A DNA stretch of 64,000 nucleotides from Sphingomonas sp. Leaf343 (GTDB lineage Bacteria > Pseudomonadota > Alphaproteobacteria > Sphingomonadales > Sphingomonadaceae): contig NZ_LMPG01000013.1 in NCBI RefSeq assembly GCF_001423765.1, forward strand, positions 283,667 through 347,666, written 5' to 3'. The position numbers were made by a program, and so were the translations under genes. Shown here one piece after another: positions 33,075 through 42,084 of this stretch. A model generated the notes under the pieces. That model saw only the letters and a list, made by a program, of their open reading frames with translations. It was not told the origin of the DNA and did not search any database. Positions within the stretch are counted from its first letter, which is position 1. Every line of letters begins with the position of its first letter.

Positions 33075-34493
33075 ATGACCGATACCGCGCGCCCTGCCCT
33101 CTCCGCTGCCCTGCCCCCTGCCCTGCCCCCTGCCCTGCCCAATGATCCCGCGGCGCAACCGCGCCAGACGCTCGGCATCCGGCACGGGCTGGCGCTGTGC
33201 GTCGGGATCGTGATCGGCGCAGGCATCTTCCGCGCCCCCGCGATGGTCGCGGGAGCCTCGTCGAGCGAGGCGATGTTCCTCGGCACCTGGGCGCTCGGCG
33301 GCGTGCTGTCGATCCTGGGGGCGCTCTGCTACGCCGAACTCGCCTCCGCCCACCCCAGTGCCGGCGGCGATTTCCATTTCCTCGAACTGGCGTTCGGGCG
33401 CGATCTGGCCTTCCTGTACGGCTGGGCGCGGCTCGCGGTCATCCAGACCGGGTCGCTGGCGCTGCTCGCCTATGTCTTTGGCGATTATCTCGCCGCGCTG
33501 CTGCCGGTCGGGTCGCAGGCGAGCAGCATCTATGCCGCGCTGCTGGTCGTCGGGCTGACCGGCCTCAACTGGCTCGGCATCCGGCAGGGCGCGGGCACGC
33601 AGTTCTGGATGACCTGCGCGGAGGTGCTGGGCCTCGTCTGCGTCATCGTCGCCGGCCTGATCGTCGCTCCTCATGCCGCGCCCGCCCCACGCGTCGAGCG
33701 CGACGGCGCGCTCGGGCTGGTGCTGGTCTTCGTGCTGCTCACCTATGGCGGCTGGAGCGAGGTCGTCTACATCTCCGCCGAACTGAAGAACGCGCGCCGC
33801 CGGATCGCCCCCGTCATGATCGCCGGCCTGGGGCTGGTCACGCTGCTCTATCTGCTGGTCAACTGGGCGTATCTGCGCGCGCTGGGGCTGGAGGGGGTGG
33901 CCGGCAGCCAGACCGTCGCCGCCGACGTGATGGCGCGCGCCTTCGGGCCGGCGGGCGGCGCGGCGATCAGCCTGATGATCGCGATCGCCGCGCTGACCTC
34001 CGCCAACGCCACCGTCATCACCGGCGCGCGCACCAGCTATGCGCTGGGCCGCGCCTTTCCCCGCCTCCGCTGGCTGGGCCGGTGGAGCGCGGCGCGCGAT
34101 ACGCCCGGCAACGCCATGCTGCTTCAGGGGGCGATCGCCGTCCTCCTCGTCATCGGCGCGACGTTCGGGCGCGACGCGTTCGGCGCGGTCGTCGAATATA
34201 CCGCGCCGGTATTCTGGTTCTTCCTGCTGCTGGTCGGCGTGGCGGTGTTCGTACTCCGCCACCGCGCGCCGCTCCCGCCCGGTGCCTTCCGCGTGCCGCT
34301 CTATCCGGTGGTGCCGGCGCTGTTCTGCGCGACCAGCGCGTGGCTGTTATATTCCAGCATCGCCTATACGGGGGTCAGCGCGCTGGTCGGCGTCGCCGTC
34401 CTTGCGGTCGGGGCGCTGGTGCTGCTGGCGGTGCGCGGGCCAGTGCGCGGACCAGTGCGCGGCCCGGCGTCTTCATCCGAACCCCGCGCCTGA
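33075..34493 (+). CDS. APC-family amino acid permease
   Basis: 472 aa with about 12 membrane spans. The first span carries the APC signature GIVIGAGIFRAPAMVA; others include AELASAHPSAGGDFHFLE and LVLVFVLLTYGGWSEVVYISAE, typical of the basic/neutral amino acid transporters. Substrate unknown. Both termini hold small in-frame tandem repeats (ALPPALPPALP at the N-terminus, VRGPVRGPVRGP at the C-terminus). ATG at 33075 follows a run of AGGGGG. It is flanked by two related methyltransferase-like genes in the same direction. Confidence 0.9.
   Translation: MTDTARPALSAALPPALPPALPNDPAAQPRQTLGIRHGLALCVGIVIGAGIFRAPAMVAGASSSEAMFLGTWALGGVLSILGALCYAELASAHPSAGGDFHFLELAFGRDLAFLYGWARLAVIQTGSLALLAYVFGDYLAALLPVGSQASSIYAALLVVGLTGLNWLGIRQGAGTQFWMTCAEVLGLVCVIVAGLIVAPHAAPAPRVERDGALGLVLVFVLLTYGGWSEVVYISAELKNARRRIAPVMIAGLGLVTLLYLLVNWAYLRALGLEGVAGSQTVAADVMARAFGPAGGAAISLMIAIAALTSANATVITGARTSYALGRAFPRLRWLGRWSAARDTPGNAMLLQGAIAVLLVIGATFGRDAFGAVVEYTAPVFWFFLLLVGVAVFVLRHRAPLPPGAFRVPLYPVVPALFCATSAWLLYSSIAYTGVSALVGVAVLAVGALVLLAVRGPVRGPVRGPASSSEPRA
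33106..33141 (+). repeat. Three 12-bp tandem copies at the permease N-terminus
   Basis: CTGCCCTGCCCC repeated three times (the last unit has one changed base), coding for repeated ALPP. In frame, so length changes would not break the gene. Confidence 0.85.
34431..34466 (+). repeat. Three 12-bp tandem copies at the permease C-terminus
   Basis: Units GTGCGCGGGCCA, GTGCGCGGACCA and GTGCGCGGCCCG, coding for repeated VRGP in the cytoplasmic tail. Confidence 0.85.
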
Positions 34494-34505
34494 GCGGGGA
34501 TCGCG

Positions 34506-35390
34506 ATGTCCCGCCGCTCCACGATCGCCGCACTCGCCCTGACGCTGCTCGCCAGCGGCAGCGTTGCGCTGGGCGCGCGCTGCCTGTCGCCCGGCGTCGC
34601 GCGATGTTCATGGGCCACGCTCACCGGCCGCGGCCCGTCGCTCGACGTGCCCTATCTGGGCACCCGTCCGGAAGTGGTCGACAGGATGCTCGACATGGCG
34701 GCGGTCGGCCCCGGCGACCGGGTGCTCGATCTCGGCACCGGCGACGGCCGCATCCTGATCGCCGCCGCGCGTCGCGGGGCGTCCGGCACCGGCGTCGACA
34801 TCGACCCGGTCCTGATCGGCGAGGCGAAGGCCGCCGCCGCCCGCGCCGGGGTCGCCGATCGCACCCGCTTCGTCGCGCAGGACCTGTTCGCCACGCCGCT
34901 GCGGGGACACAGCGTCGTGACGATGTTCCTGCTGCCGCGCGTCAATCTGCGGTTGCGGCCGCATCTGCTCCGCGACCTGCCGCCCGGCACCCGCATCGTC
35001 AGCCACGCCTTCGACATGGCGGACTGGCCCCCCGATCGGACCGGCCGGGTGGGCGGATCGCATCTGTATCTGTGGCGGATACCGGCGGCGGTCGCCGGCG
35101 AATGGGCGCTGTCGGATGGCGGGCGGCTGGTCCTGCACCAGCATTTTCAGGACATCGGCGGCACGCTGGTCCGCGCCGGGTCCACCGAAACCCTCGCCGA
35201 CGTCCGGTTGGCCGATGCCCGATTGACCGATGCCCGGTTGACCGGTGCCCGATTGAGCGGTGCCCACATCCGCTTCACCGCGTCGGGCAGGGCGTATGAC
35301 GGCGTCGTCGCGGGCGACAGGATGACCGGGCCCGGCTGGCAGGCCCGCCGGGTCACGGACGCTCAACCCCTGTCGGCAAAGGCTCCGTAG
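34506..35390 (+). CDS. Exported SAM-dependent methyltransferase-like protein (copy 2) with C-terminal extension
   Basis: 294 aa. Signal-like N-terminus (residues 1-24) and the same methyltransferase core as the gene at 32500: RVLDLGTGDGRILIAAARRG, TGVDIDPVLIGEA, AQDLFATPLRGHSVVTMFLLP and TRIVSHAFDMADW. The extra C-terminal 100 residues form a beta-rich region that includes a pentapeptide-like run of ARLTD, ARLTG and ARLSG units. The copies are clearly paralogous and are separated only by the permease gene, suggesting local duplication followed by divergence. The 3' end overlaps the opposite-strand YkgJ-like gene by 28 bp. Confidence 0.82.
   Translation: MSRRSTIAALALTLLASGSVALGARCLSPGVARCSWATLTGRGPSLDVPYLGTRPEVVDRMLDMAAVGPGDRVLDLGTGDGRILIAAARRGASGTGVDIDPVLIGEAKAAAARAGVADRTRFVAQDLFATPLRGHSVVTMFLLPRVNLRLRPHLLRDLPPGTRIVSHAFDMADWPPDRTGRVGGSHLYLWRIPAAVAGEWALSDGGRLVLHQHFQDIGGTLVRAGSTETLADVRLADARLTDARLTGARLSGAHIRFTASGRAYDGVVAGDRMTGPGWQARRVTDAQPLSAKAP
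35199..35270 (+). repeat. 15-bp tandem repeat, about 4.8 copies
   Basis: Units GACGTCCGGTTGGCC, GATGCCCGATTGACC, GATGCCCGGTTGACC, GGTGCCCGATTGAGC and a partial fifth. They code for five-residue ARLxx units resembling pentapeptide repeats, inside the second methyltransferase-like gene. Confidence 0.88.
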
Positions 35391-35929
35391 CGTTCCCGCC
35401 AGGCGGCGACCTCGTCCCGCAATGCCGGCGGCGGCGCGTCGCCGGACAGGATCAGGCGGGCGACGTCGTTGTCGGGGTGCATCAGCATCTTTTTCGCTCC
35501 GTCGCTGAACCACACCGGGATCAGCCGGTCGCACAGCCGGTCGAGCATCGCGGCGGCCATCCCGTTGCCGATCGCGTCGCTGCCGGGCAGCAGGCGGACG
35601 TTGATCGATACCCCCTCAAGGCAGTTCTGCGGCGCGCGGACGAAATTCAGCGACACCAGCAACCCCGACCGGTCCGGCCGCGCCTCGTCCGGCAAACCCG
35701 CGTCGCGCCGCCAGACGCAGAACCACGTCCGGCAGATGCCGGGCCGGACGGGATGGATACCGCACCCCCCGGTCGTCAGATGCACGCACGGCACCCCCGC
35801 CGGCTTGGCGAAATCGGGCGTATCCACCGTCAGGGTCGTACAGCACGCGGTACAGTCGCCGCACGACCGGTCGGCCAGGACCGGCCCCAGCATCGCGGTT
35901 TCCAGATCGTCGCCGGCGTCCATCCGCAC
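35363..35929 (-). CDS. YkgJ-like cysteine-cluster protein
   Basis: 188 aa. Eight cysteines at the N-terminal end in the spacing of YkgJ/Fe-S or zinc-chelating cluster proteins: CGDCTACC, PCVHL, then CGIHPVRPGICRTWFC. The C-terminal half is soluble with no membrane span. Function not established for the family; metal binding is expected. GTG at 35929 has an ideal GGAGG six bases before it, better placed than for ATG at 35923. The gene converges with the second methyltransferase-like gene and overlaps its end by 28 bp. Confidence 0.83.
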   Translation of the reverse strand: MRMDAGDDLETAMLGPVLADRSCGDCTACCTTLTVDTPDFAKPAGVPCVHLTTGGCGIHPVRPGICRTWFCVWRRDAGLPDEARPDRSGLLVSLNFVRAPQNCLEGVSINVRLLPGSDAIGNGMAAAMLDRLCDRLIPVWFSDGAKKMLMHPDNDVARLILSGDAPPPALRDEVAAWRERYGAFADRG

Positions 35930-36071
35930 CGGGTGCCTCCGCCCGGATCGAAAGACAAGGGTTCGCCACCCACCGGCGCGACCGGGCCGATCGCACCCGC
36001 GGCACGCGCAAGATGCCGATTGGCATAGCGTAAGTCGCTGCCGACGCGTCGGGATGATCTAGGATCGCGTC

Positions 36072-37565
36072 ATGGCATCATCCGCATCCCCGCCGATCAT
36101 CATCCGCACGCAGGCCGGCGAGTTGCGCGGGATCGTCGCCGATGGCGTGCGCCGCTTCCTCAGCATTCCCTACGCCGCGCCGCCGACGGGCGCGCGACGG
36201 TTCGAACCGCCACAGCCGGTGGAACCGTGGGCCGGCATCCGCGACGCGGTCACCGCGGGCGCGAACGCGCCGCAGCGGATCAGGGAGGTGCCCGGTCTGG
36301 ACGTGGCGGCGCTGGTCGGCGACGGCTGGGTGCCGGGCGACGACTACCTGACGCTCAACGTCTGGCGGCCCGACGACGACCGTGGCGGATTGCCCGTCAT
36401 GGTCTTCGTCCATGGCGGCGGCTTCGTCGTCGGCAGCAAGGATGCGCCGGTGCAGGACGGCGGCACCTTCGCGCGCGACGGCGTGATGTGCGTCGCGATC
36501 AACTATCGCATGGGCCTCGACGGGTTCCTGCCGATCCCCGGCGTGCCGACGAACCTCGGACTGCGCGACATCCTCGCGGCGATGGAGTGGGTGCAGCGGG
36601 AGGTGGCGGCGTTCGGCGGCGATCCCGGCAACGTCACCATCTTCGGCGAATCAGCGGGGGCGATGGCGATCGCCGATCTCGTCACGTCGCCGCTGGCGAA
36701 GGGGCTGTTCCGCCGCGCGATCGTCCAGAGCGGGCATGGCGGCATGACGCGCGACATTGGCGTGGCGCAGCGCCTCGTCGCAAAGATGGCGAAGCTGCTC
36801 GGCGTCGCGGCCACCCGCGACGGCTTCGCCGCCGCCCCGGCCGAGGCGGTGCTCGACGCGATCGAGCGCGTGTCGCTGCCGACGACGCGTCTCGACCTGC
36901 GCGGGCCGGACGGTCGCGAGCCGGTGTTCGGCATCAGCCGCTTCGTGCCCGTCCACGGCGACGACGTGCTGCCGGCCGAGCCGCTCGCCGCGCTGACGAC
37001 CGGTGCGGGCGCGGAGATCGACGTGCTGATCGGATCGAACGCGGAGGAAATGAACCTGTATCTCGTCTCCAGCGGGGTGCGCGACAGGATCGGCCGGCTG
37101 ATCGCGTGGCTCGCGCTCCGCCGGTCGCAGCCGCGCGCGTGGAGCGTCCTGAACGCCTATGGCGCGGGGCGCCAGTCGGGCGGCCGTGCGCTGACCGATG
37201 CGATGACCGACCTCGTCTTCCGCTGGCCCGCGCGTCGCTTCGCGGAGGAGCATCGCGGCCGCACCCATGTCTACGAGTTCGAATGGCGATCGACCGCGTT
37301 CGGTGGCGAACTCGGCGCCGCGCATGCGGTGGAGATCCCGTTCGTGTTCGACACGCTCGCGACCGCGACCGGGCCGGAGGGTCTGCTCGGCCGGACCGCA
37401 CCGCAGGAACTGGCGGATCGCATGCACCGCCTGTGGATCGACTTCGCGCGCGACGGCTCGCTGCCGTGGCCGGCGTTCGACTGCGACACGCGGCAGGTCT
37501 ACCGGGTCGAGGCGGGCACCGCCGCGCACGAACCGGCGATGCCCGCCGCCGCCTATCTGCCCTGA
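36072..37565 (+). CDS. Type B carboxylesterase
   Basis: 497 aa alpha/beta hydrolase of the carboxylesterase B family: LSIPYAAPPTGARRFEPP near the start, oxyanion-hole motif FVHGGGFVVGS (about residue 115), GGDPGNVTIFGESAGA with the nucleophile Ser at about 198, and a late AAHAVEIPFVFD with the likely catalytic His. No signal peptide, so probably cytoplasmic. It begins a run of catabolic genes in the same direction (SDR, receptor, oxidase, second hydrolase, transporter, regulators), so it likely opens an ester taken up by the nearby TonB receptor. The 142-bp upstream gap to the divergent YkgJ-like gene shows no clear motif. Confidence 0.92.
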   Translation: MASSASPPIIIRTQAGELRGIVADGVRRFLSIPYAAPPTGARRFEPPQPVEPWAGIRDAVTAGANAPQRIREVPGLDVAALVGDGWVPGDDYLTLNVWRPDDDRGGLPVMVFVHGGGFVVGSKDAPVQDGGTFARDGVMCVAINYRMGLDGFLPIPGVPTNLGLRDILAAMEWVQREVAAFGGDPGNVTIFGESAGAMAIADLVTSPLAKGLFRRAIVQSGHGGMTRDIGVAQRLVAKMAKLLGVAATRDGFAAAPAEAVLDAIERVSLPTTRLDLRGPDGREPVFGISRFVPVHGDDVLPAEPLAALTTGAGAEIDVLIGSNAEEMNLYLVSSGVRDRIGRLIAWLALRRSQPRAWSVLNAYGAGRQSGGRALTDAMTDLVFRWPARRFAEEHRGRTHVYEFEWRSTAFGGELGAAHAVEIPFVFDTLATATGPEGLLGRTAPQELADRMHRLWIDFARDGSLPWPAFDCDTRQVYRVEAGTAAHEPAMPAAAYLP

Positions 37566-37577
37566 GGGATCGACACG

Positions 37578-38339
37578 ATGTACGCTGAACGCCTGCGGCT
37601 GGACGGCCGTACCGCCTTCGTCACCGGCGGCGCGCAGGGGATCGGCTGGTCCTGCGCCGACGCGCTGGCGGAATTCGGCGCGGCCGTGACGATCGCCGAC
37701 CGCGACCCCGCCCTGCTGGACCGCGGTCTCGACGGCCTGCGCGCGAAGGGCCACCGCGTCGACGGCTGCGTCCTCGACGTGACCGACTCCATGGCGGTCG
37801 AGGCGGCGGCGGAGCGCAGCGGCGGCACCGACATCCTCGTCAACAACGCCGGCATCGCGCGCAGCGACACCGCGGCCGAGGATGTCGCGGACGAGCATTG
37901 GCTGAACGTCCTCGACGTGAACCTCAACGGCACCTTCTGGTGCGCGCGCGCCTTCGGGCGGCGGATGCTGGCGAAGGGATCGGGATCGATCGTCAACATC
38001 GGCTCGATGTCGGGCGTCATCGTCAACCGCCCGCAGCCGCAAAGCTATTACAATGCCTCCAAGGCTGCGGTGCATCAGTTGACGAAGAGCCTCGCCGCCG
38101 AATGGGCCGGCCGCGGCGTGCGCGTCAACGCCGTCGCCCCCACCTATATCGCGACCCCGCTCAACGCCTTCGCCGACCGGACAAGCGAGATGTACCGCCG
38201 CTGGATCGACGCCACGCCGCAGGGCCGCCTTGGGGAACCCGAGGAGGTGGCGTCCGTCGTCCATTTCCTCGCCTCCGACGCCGCCAGCCTGATGACGGGC
38301 AGCATCGTCCTCGTCGACGGCGGCTATTCCTGCTGGTGA
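37578..38339 (+). CDS. Short-chain dehydrogenase/reductase
   Basis: 253 aa classical SDR: cofactor loop TGGAQGIG (residues 17-24), acidic residue after the second strand (IADRD, favouring NAD), NNAG, then catalytic Ser in NIGSMSG and YNASKAAVHQLTKS with the YxxxK pair. The C-terminal LMTGSIVLVDGGYSCW is standard. Starts 12 bp after the esterase gene, so cotranscribed. It would oxidise an alcohol released by the esterase; similarity in pattern to sugar-alcohol or 3-oxoacyl reductases does not decide the substrate. Confidence 0.92.
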   Translation: MYAERLRLDGRTAFVTGGAQGIGWSCADALAEFGAAVTIADRDPALLDRGLDGLRAKGHRVDGCVLDVTDSMAVEAAAERSGGTDILVNNAGIARSDTAAEDVADEHWLNVLDVNLNGTFWCARAFGRRMLAKGSGSIVNIGSMSGVIVNRPQPQSYYNASKAAVHQLTKSLAAEWAGRGVRVNAVAPTYIATPLNAFADRTSEMYRRWIDATPQGRLGEPEEVASVVHFLASDAASLMTGSIVLVDGGYSCW

Positions 38340-38372
38340 GGCAAGCCGGAGAGCCGATCGGCACAGCCGCCG

Positions 38373-38387
38373 GCCTTTCCGATAGGT
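38373..38387. promoter_or_regulatory. Near-palindromic operator candidate, copy 1
   Basis: GCCTTTCCGATAGGT, 29 bases before an almost identical site and 67 bases upstream of the TonB receptor start. It shares CCTTTC and AGGT at fixed spacing with the sites at 38402 and 44353. Probably bound by the AraC or GntR regulator encoded downstream. Confidence 0.5.
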
Positions 38388-38401
38388 AGCGACAGGCGCA
38401 T

Positions 38402-38416
38402 ACCTTTCTGACAGGT
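38402..38416. promoter_or_regulatory. Near-palindromic operator candidate, copy 2
   Basis: ACCTTTCTGACAGGT, 37 bases before the receptor ATG. It matches the site before the AraC gene (ACCTTTCATAAAGGT) at 12 of 15 positions. Two phased copies about three helical turns apart suggest cooperative regulator binding. Confidence 0.55.
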
Positions 38417-38453
38417 GGACGACAACGATCCGCCGCTCACGGAGAGGTTCTGC

Positions 38454-40652
38454 ATGCGTCGTCGTTCGCTGTTCGCGCTATCCACCGCCCTCGCTCTCGT
38501 CATGCCCGCCCTCGCGCAGGCACAGACGGCGGAGCCACAGGGCGCCCGGACCACCGATCGGGGCACGCCCGCCGATCCGCAGGTCGACCCCGCCGCCTCC
38601 GACCCCGCCGGCACCGATCCGGCCGCCTCCGACATCGTCGTCACCGCCCGCCGTCGTGAGGAGCGGTTGCAGGACGTGCCGATCGCCGTCACCGCCATCT
38701 CCGGCGACGCCATCAAGCACCAGCAACTGGTCGTGGTGCGCGACGTCGCCGCCTACACGCCCGGCCTGAACATCAATTCCGATTCGGTCGGCCGCGCATT
38801 CGTGTCGATCCGCGGCGTCGGCACGACGCTGATCGATACCGTCCAGCCCGGCGTCGGCATCTTCATCGACGGCATCTACCAGCCCAACACGACGTACCTG
38901 AACTCACCGCTGGTCGACGTCGCCCGCGTCGAGGTGCTGCGCGGTCCGCAGGGCACGCTGTTCGGCAACAACACGCTGGGCGGCGCGATCAACGTCGTCA
39001 CGCGCCAGCCGACCAACGACTGGCAGGGCCGCATCGACGGCGCGCTGGCGACCGGCGACAACTACGCGTCCGTCTCCGGCAGCATCTCCGGCCCGATCGT
39101 CGACGATGTCCTGCAGTTCCGCATCGGCGCCGCATACCACCGCGAGGACGGGTTCCAGCGCAACCTGCTGGCCGGCGGCGACCAGAACCCGCTGGAAACG
39201 CAGAGCATCAACGCCACGCTGCGCTTCGTTCCCGCCAACTGGGCGCGCTTCACGCTCAACGGCGGCTACGACCGCGTCTTCGGCGGCTCGACCCCGTATT
39301 TCCACGTGAATGGCCCGCGCGACTACACGCTGGACAACAGCACCAACCAGCGCAGCCTCGCGACGATCGACTATTACGCCGCCAACCTGAAGGGCGAGTT
39401 CGACGTCGACAGCATCGACACGACCATCACCGCCATCGCCGCCTACAACCAGAGCGACACGGTCAGCGCGGGCGACGGCGACTATAGCGCGCTCGACTTC
39501 TTCCGCGTCACCTCCGACCGCACGCTGAAGACGCGCACCGGCGAGCTTCGTTTCGACACCAAGTGGAGCGACCGCTTCTCGACCCTGATCGGTGCATTCT
39601 ACGGCCGCTCGACCACCGATGCGGTCTCGACCACGACCGTGGTGCCCGCGAACCTGACCGTGCCGGCGACCGCCACCGCGAAGAACGAGAACATGGCCGG
39701 CTTCGCCACCGGCTTCCTCAACTTCGGCGACGGCCTCGATCTCGCGGTCGGCATCCGCTACGACCACCAGACGCTCAGCGCCTCCACCGCCGGCCTGCCC
39801 GCCGCCTACAAGGCGAACGAGTGGCAGCCGCGCGCGACGCTGACCAAGCGCTGGACGCCCGACTTCATGACCTACGCCTCGGTCGCGCGCGGCGTGCGCG
39901 GCGGTGGCCAGAACGGTCCCGGCGCACCCAACCTGACCTACCGGGGCGACAGCGTCTGGACCTACGAAGTCGGGTCGAAGGCCAGCGCCCTCGACGGCCG
40001 CCTGACCGCCAACGTTGCCGCCTTCTACAACGACTACAAGAACTTCATCGGCGCGAACGCCCTCGCCCCGTCGACCATCCTCAACCCCGCGACCGGCCAG
40101 CCGGTCGGCTTCGTCGCGATCAACCTCAATTCCGGCGACGTCGAAAGCTACGGCGCGGAGGCGGAACTGTCGTTCAGCATCAGCAAGCTGTGGCGCGTCT
40201 ACGCCAATGCCACGTTGCTCCACTCGCGCGTCACCGACGCCCGCCAGTTCCAGGCGGTGACCGGCTATGCCTATCCGGGCGACCGCATCCTGTTCGTGCC
40301 CGACGCCAACTACGCGGTCGGCACCAACCTGCGCCTGCCCTTCCACGGCGATCAGGCGATCGTGCTGGACACCAACGTCGTCGCCAAGGGCGCTCGCACC
40401 GGCGGTTCGCTCGATGCCGCATCGGTACCGATCCTGTCGCCCTATTACCTCGTCAACGCGTCGCTCGGCTGGCAGGCCGGGCCGCTGGAGGTCGCCGCCT
40501 TCGCCACCAACCTGCTCAACGAGAAATATGTCGAGACGTATCTCGACGCCTCGTTGCTGCGCCGCGCCGGCCTGCCCGCGCCGCTCGTCTCCAACCTCGC
40601 GATCCAGTCGCCACGCCGGCGCATCGGTATCCGCGGCACGATCCGGTTCTGA
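38454..40652 (+). CDS. TonB-dependent outer-membrane receptor
   Basis: 732 aa from ATG at 38454 (GGAGAGG before it). Signal peptide residues 1-23 (ending LAQAQT), then a TonB-box-like DIVVTARRREERLQDVPIA, plug domain with VSIRGVGTT and VEVLRGPQGTLFGNNTLGGAINVVTRQP, and a beta-barrel that ends in RRIGIRGTIRF with the terminal Phe needed for outer-membrane assembly. It imports a scarce or large substrate using TonB energy. Its place among esterases and a hydroxyacid oxidase suggests an ester-containing substrate. Two shared operator-like sites precede it. Confidence 0.94.
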   Translation: MRRRSLFALSTALALVMPALAQAQTAEPQGARTTDRGTPADPQVDPAASDPAGTDPAASDIVVTARRREERLQDVPIAVTAISGDAIKHQQLVVVRDVAAYTPGLNINSDSVGRAFVSIRGVGTTLIDTVQPGVGIFIDGIYQPNTTYLNSPLVDVARVEVLRGPQGTLFGNNTLGGAINVVTRQPTNDWQGRIDGALATGDNYASVSGSISGPIVDDVLQFRIGAAYHREDGFQRNLLAGGDQNPLETQSINATLRFVPANWARFTLNGGYDRVFGGSTPYFHVNGPRDYTLDNSTNQRSLATIDYYAANLKGEFDVDSIDTTITAIAAYNQSDTVSAGDGDYSALDFFRVTSDRTLKTRTGELRFDTKWSDRFSTLIGAFYGRSTTDAVSTTTVVPANLTVPATATAKNENMAGFATGFLNFGDGLDLAVGIRYDHQTLSASTAGLPAAYKANEWQPRATLTKRWTPDFMTYASVARGVRGGGQNGPGAPNLTYRGDSVWTYEVGSKASALDGRLTANVAAFYNDYKNFIGANALAPSTILNPATGQPVGFVAINLNSGDVESYGAEAELSFSISKLWRVYANATLLHSRVTDARQFQAVTGYAYPGDRILFVPDANYAVGTNLRLPFHGDQAIVLDTNVVAKGARTGGSLDAASVPILSPYYLVNASLGWQAGPLEVAAFATNLLNEKYVETYLDASLLRRAGLPAPLVSNLAIQSPRRRIGIRGTIRF

Positions 40653-40653
40653 C

Positions 40654-42084
40654 ATGATCCACGCACCGCTTGCCCAGTCCGGACCTGGCCAGTCCGGCAA
40701 CCCCGTCCGCCCGCCGCTCGACGAGGCGTTCGTCGCCTCCCTCCGCCAGCGCTTCGGCGACGCACTGGCACTGGGTGAGGGCATCCGCCGCCAGCACGGC
40801 ACCAGCGAGGCGCATTTCGCGGAGGCGCTGCCCGACGCGGTGGTCTTCGCCGCCTCGACGGAGGAGGTCGCCGACTGCGTCCGGCTGTGCACGGCGGCGG
40901 GGGTGGCGATCGTCCCGTTCGGCGCGGGCACCTCGATCGAGGGCAACGCACTGCCCGTGAACGGCGGGGTCAGCATCAACCTGTCGCGGATGGACGCGAT
41001 CCTCGCGATCCATGCCGAGGATTTCGACTGCACCGTGCAGGCGGGCGTGCGGCGCGAGGAACTCAACGCGCATCTCCGCGACACCGGCCTGTTCTTTCCG
41101 ATCGATCCGGGCGCGAACGCGACGATCGGCGGCATGGCCTCGACGCGGGCCAGCGGCACCAACGCCGTCCGCTACGGCACGATGCGCGATGCGGTGCTGT
41201 CGCTCACCGTCGTCACCGCAGACGGGACAGTCATCCGCACCGGCACCCGCGCGCGCAAGTCCGCCGCCGGCTACGACCTGACCCGCCTGTTCGTCGGCGC
41301 GGAGGGCACGCTGGGCATCATCACCGAGGTATCGCTGCGCCTGCACCCGATCCCGGAACAGATATCCTCCGCCGTCTGCGGGTTCGCGACGTTGCAGGGC
41401 GCGGTCGATACCGTCGTGCAGTCGATCCAGTGCGGCGTACCCCTCGCCCGCGTCGAGATTCTCGACGACCGTCAGATGGCGGCGGTCAACCGCTGGTCGA
41501 AGCTCGACTATCCGGAGATCACGACGCTGTTCTTCGAATTTCACGGGTCGCCCAACGGCGTCGCGGAGCAGGTGGAGATCGTCGCCGGGCTGGCCGACGC
41601 CAATGGCGGCGGCCAGTTCGCATGGTCGAACCAGCCGGAGGAACGCGCGAAGCTGTGGAAGGCGCGGCACGAGGCCTATTACGCCGCCGTCAACGTCCGC
41701 CCCGGTGCGGTCGGCTGGACGACGGACGTGTGCGTGCCGATCAGTCGCCTGCCCGAATGTATCCTCCAGACCCGGGCCGATATCGATGCCGGCAGCGTCC
41801 CGGCCTCGATCCTCGGTCATGTCGGCGACGGCAATTTCCACGTCATCTTCTCGATCGACCCCGCCGCCCCGCACGAGTTCGCGGAGGTGGAGGCGATCAA
41901 CCGCCGTCTCGTCGACCGTGCCATCGCGATGGACGGCACCTGCACCGGCGAACACGGCATCGGCATCGGCAAGCAGGACTGGCTGGTCGCCGAACTGGGC
42001 GATGCGGTCGATACGATGCGGACGATCAAGCGCGCGCTCGACCCGCTGAACCTGATGAACCCCGGGAAGATCTTCACCCTGTGA
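40654..42084 (+). CDS. FAD-linked oxidase, D-lactate/2-hydroxyacid dehydrogenase-like
   Basis: 476 aa, VAO/PCMH superfamily. FAD-binding elements VPFGAGTSIEGNALP (about residue 92), then DPGANATIGGMASTRASGTNAVRYGTMRDAVL, and a C-terminal GlcD/DLD domain with GHVGDGNFHVIF, GTCTGEHGIGIGK and NPGKIF. This is the pattern of D-lactate or D-2-hydroxyglutarate type dehydrogenases that turn a 2-hydroxyacid into a 2-oxoacid. It starts two bases after the receptor stop and overlaps the next hydrolase gene by four. Suggests that a D-hydroxyacid is among the breakdown products handled by this cluster. Confidence 0.92.
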   Translation: MIHAPLAQSGPGQSGNPVRPPLDEAFVASLRQRFGDALALGEGIRRQHGTSEAHFAEALPDAVVFAASTEEVADCVRLCTAAGVAIVPFGAGTSIEGNALPVNGGVSINLSRMDAILAIHAEDFDCTVQAGVRREELNAHLRDTGLFFPIDPGANATIGGMASTRASGTNAVRYGTMRDAVLSLTVVTADGTVIRTGTRARKSAAGYDLTRLFVGAEGTLGIITEVSLRLHPIPEQISSAVCGFATLQGAVDTVVQSIQCGVPLARVEILDDRQMAAVNRWSKLDYPEITTLFFEFHGSPNGVAEQVEIVAGLADANGGGQFAWSNQPEERAKLWKARHEAYYAAVNVRPGAVGWTTDVCVPISRLPECILQTRADIDAGSVPASILGHVGDGNFHVIFSIDPAAPHEFAEVEAINRRLVDRAIAMDGTCTGEHGIGIGKQDWLVAELGDAVDTMRTIKRALDPLNLMNPGKIFTL

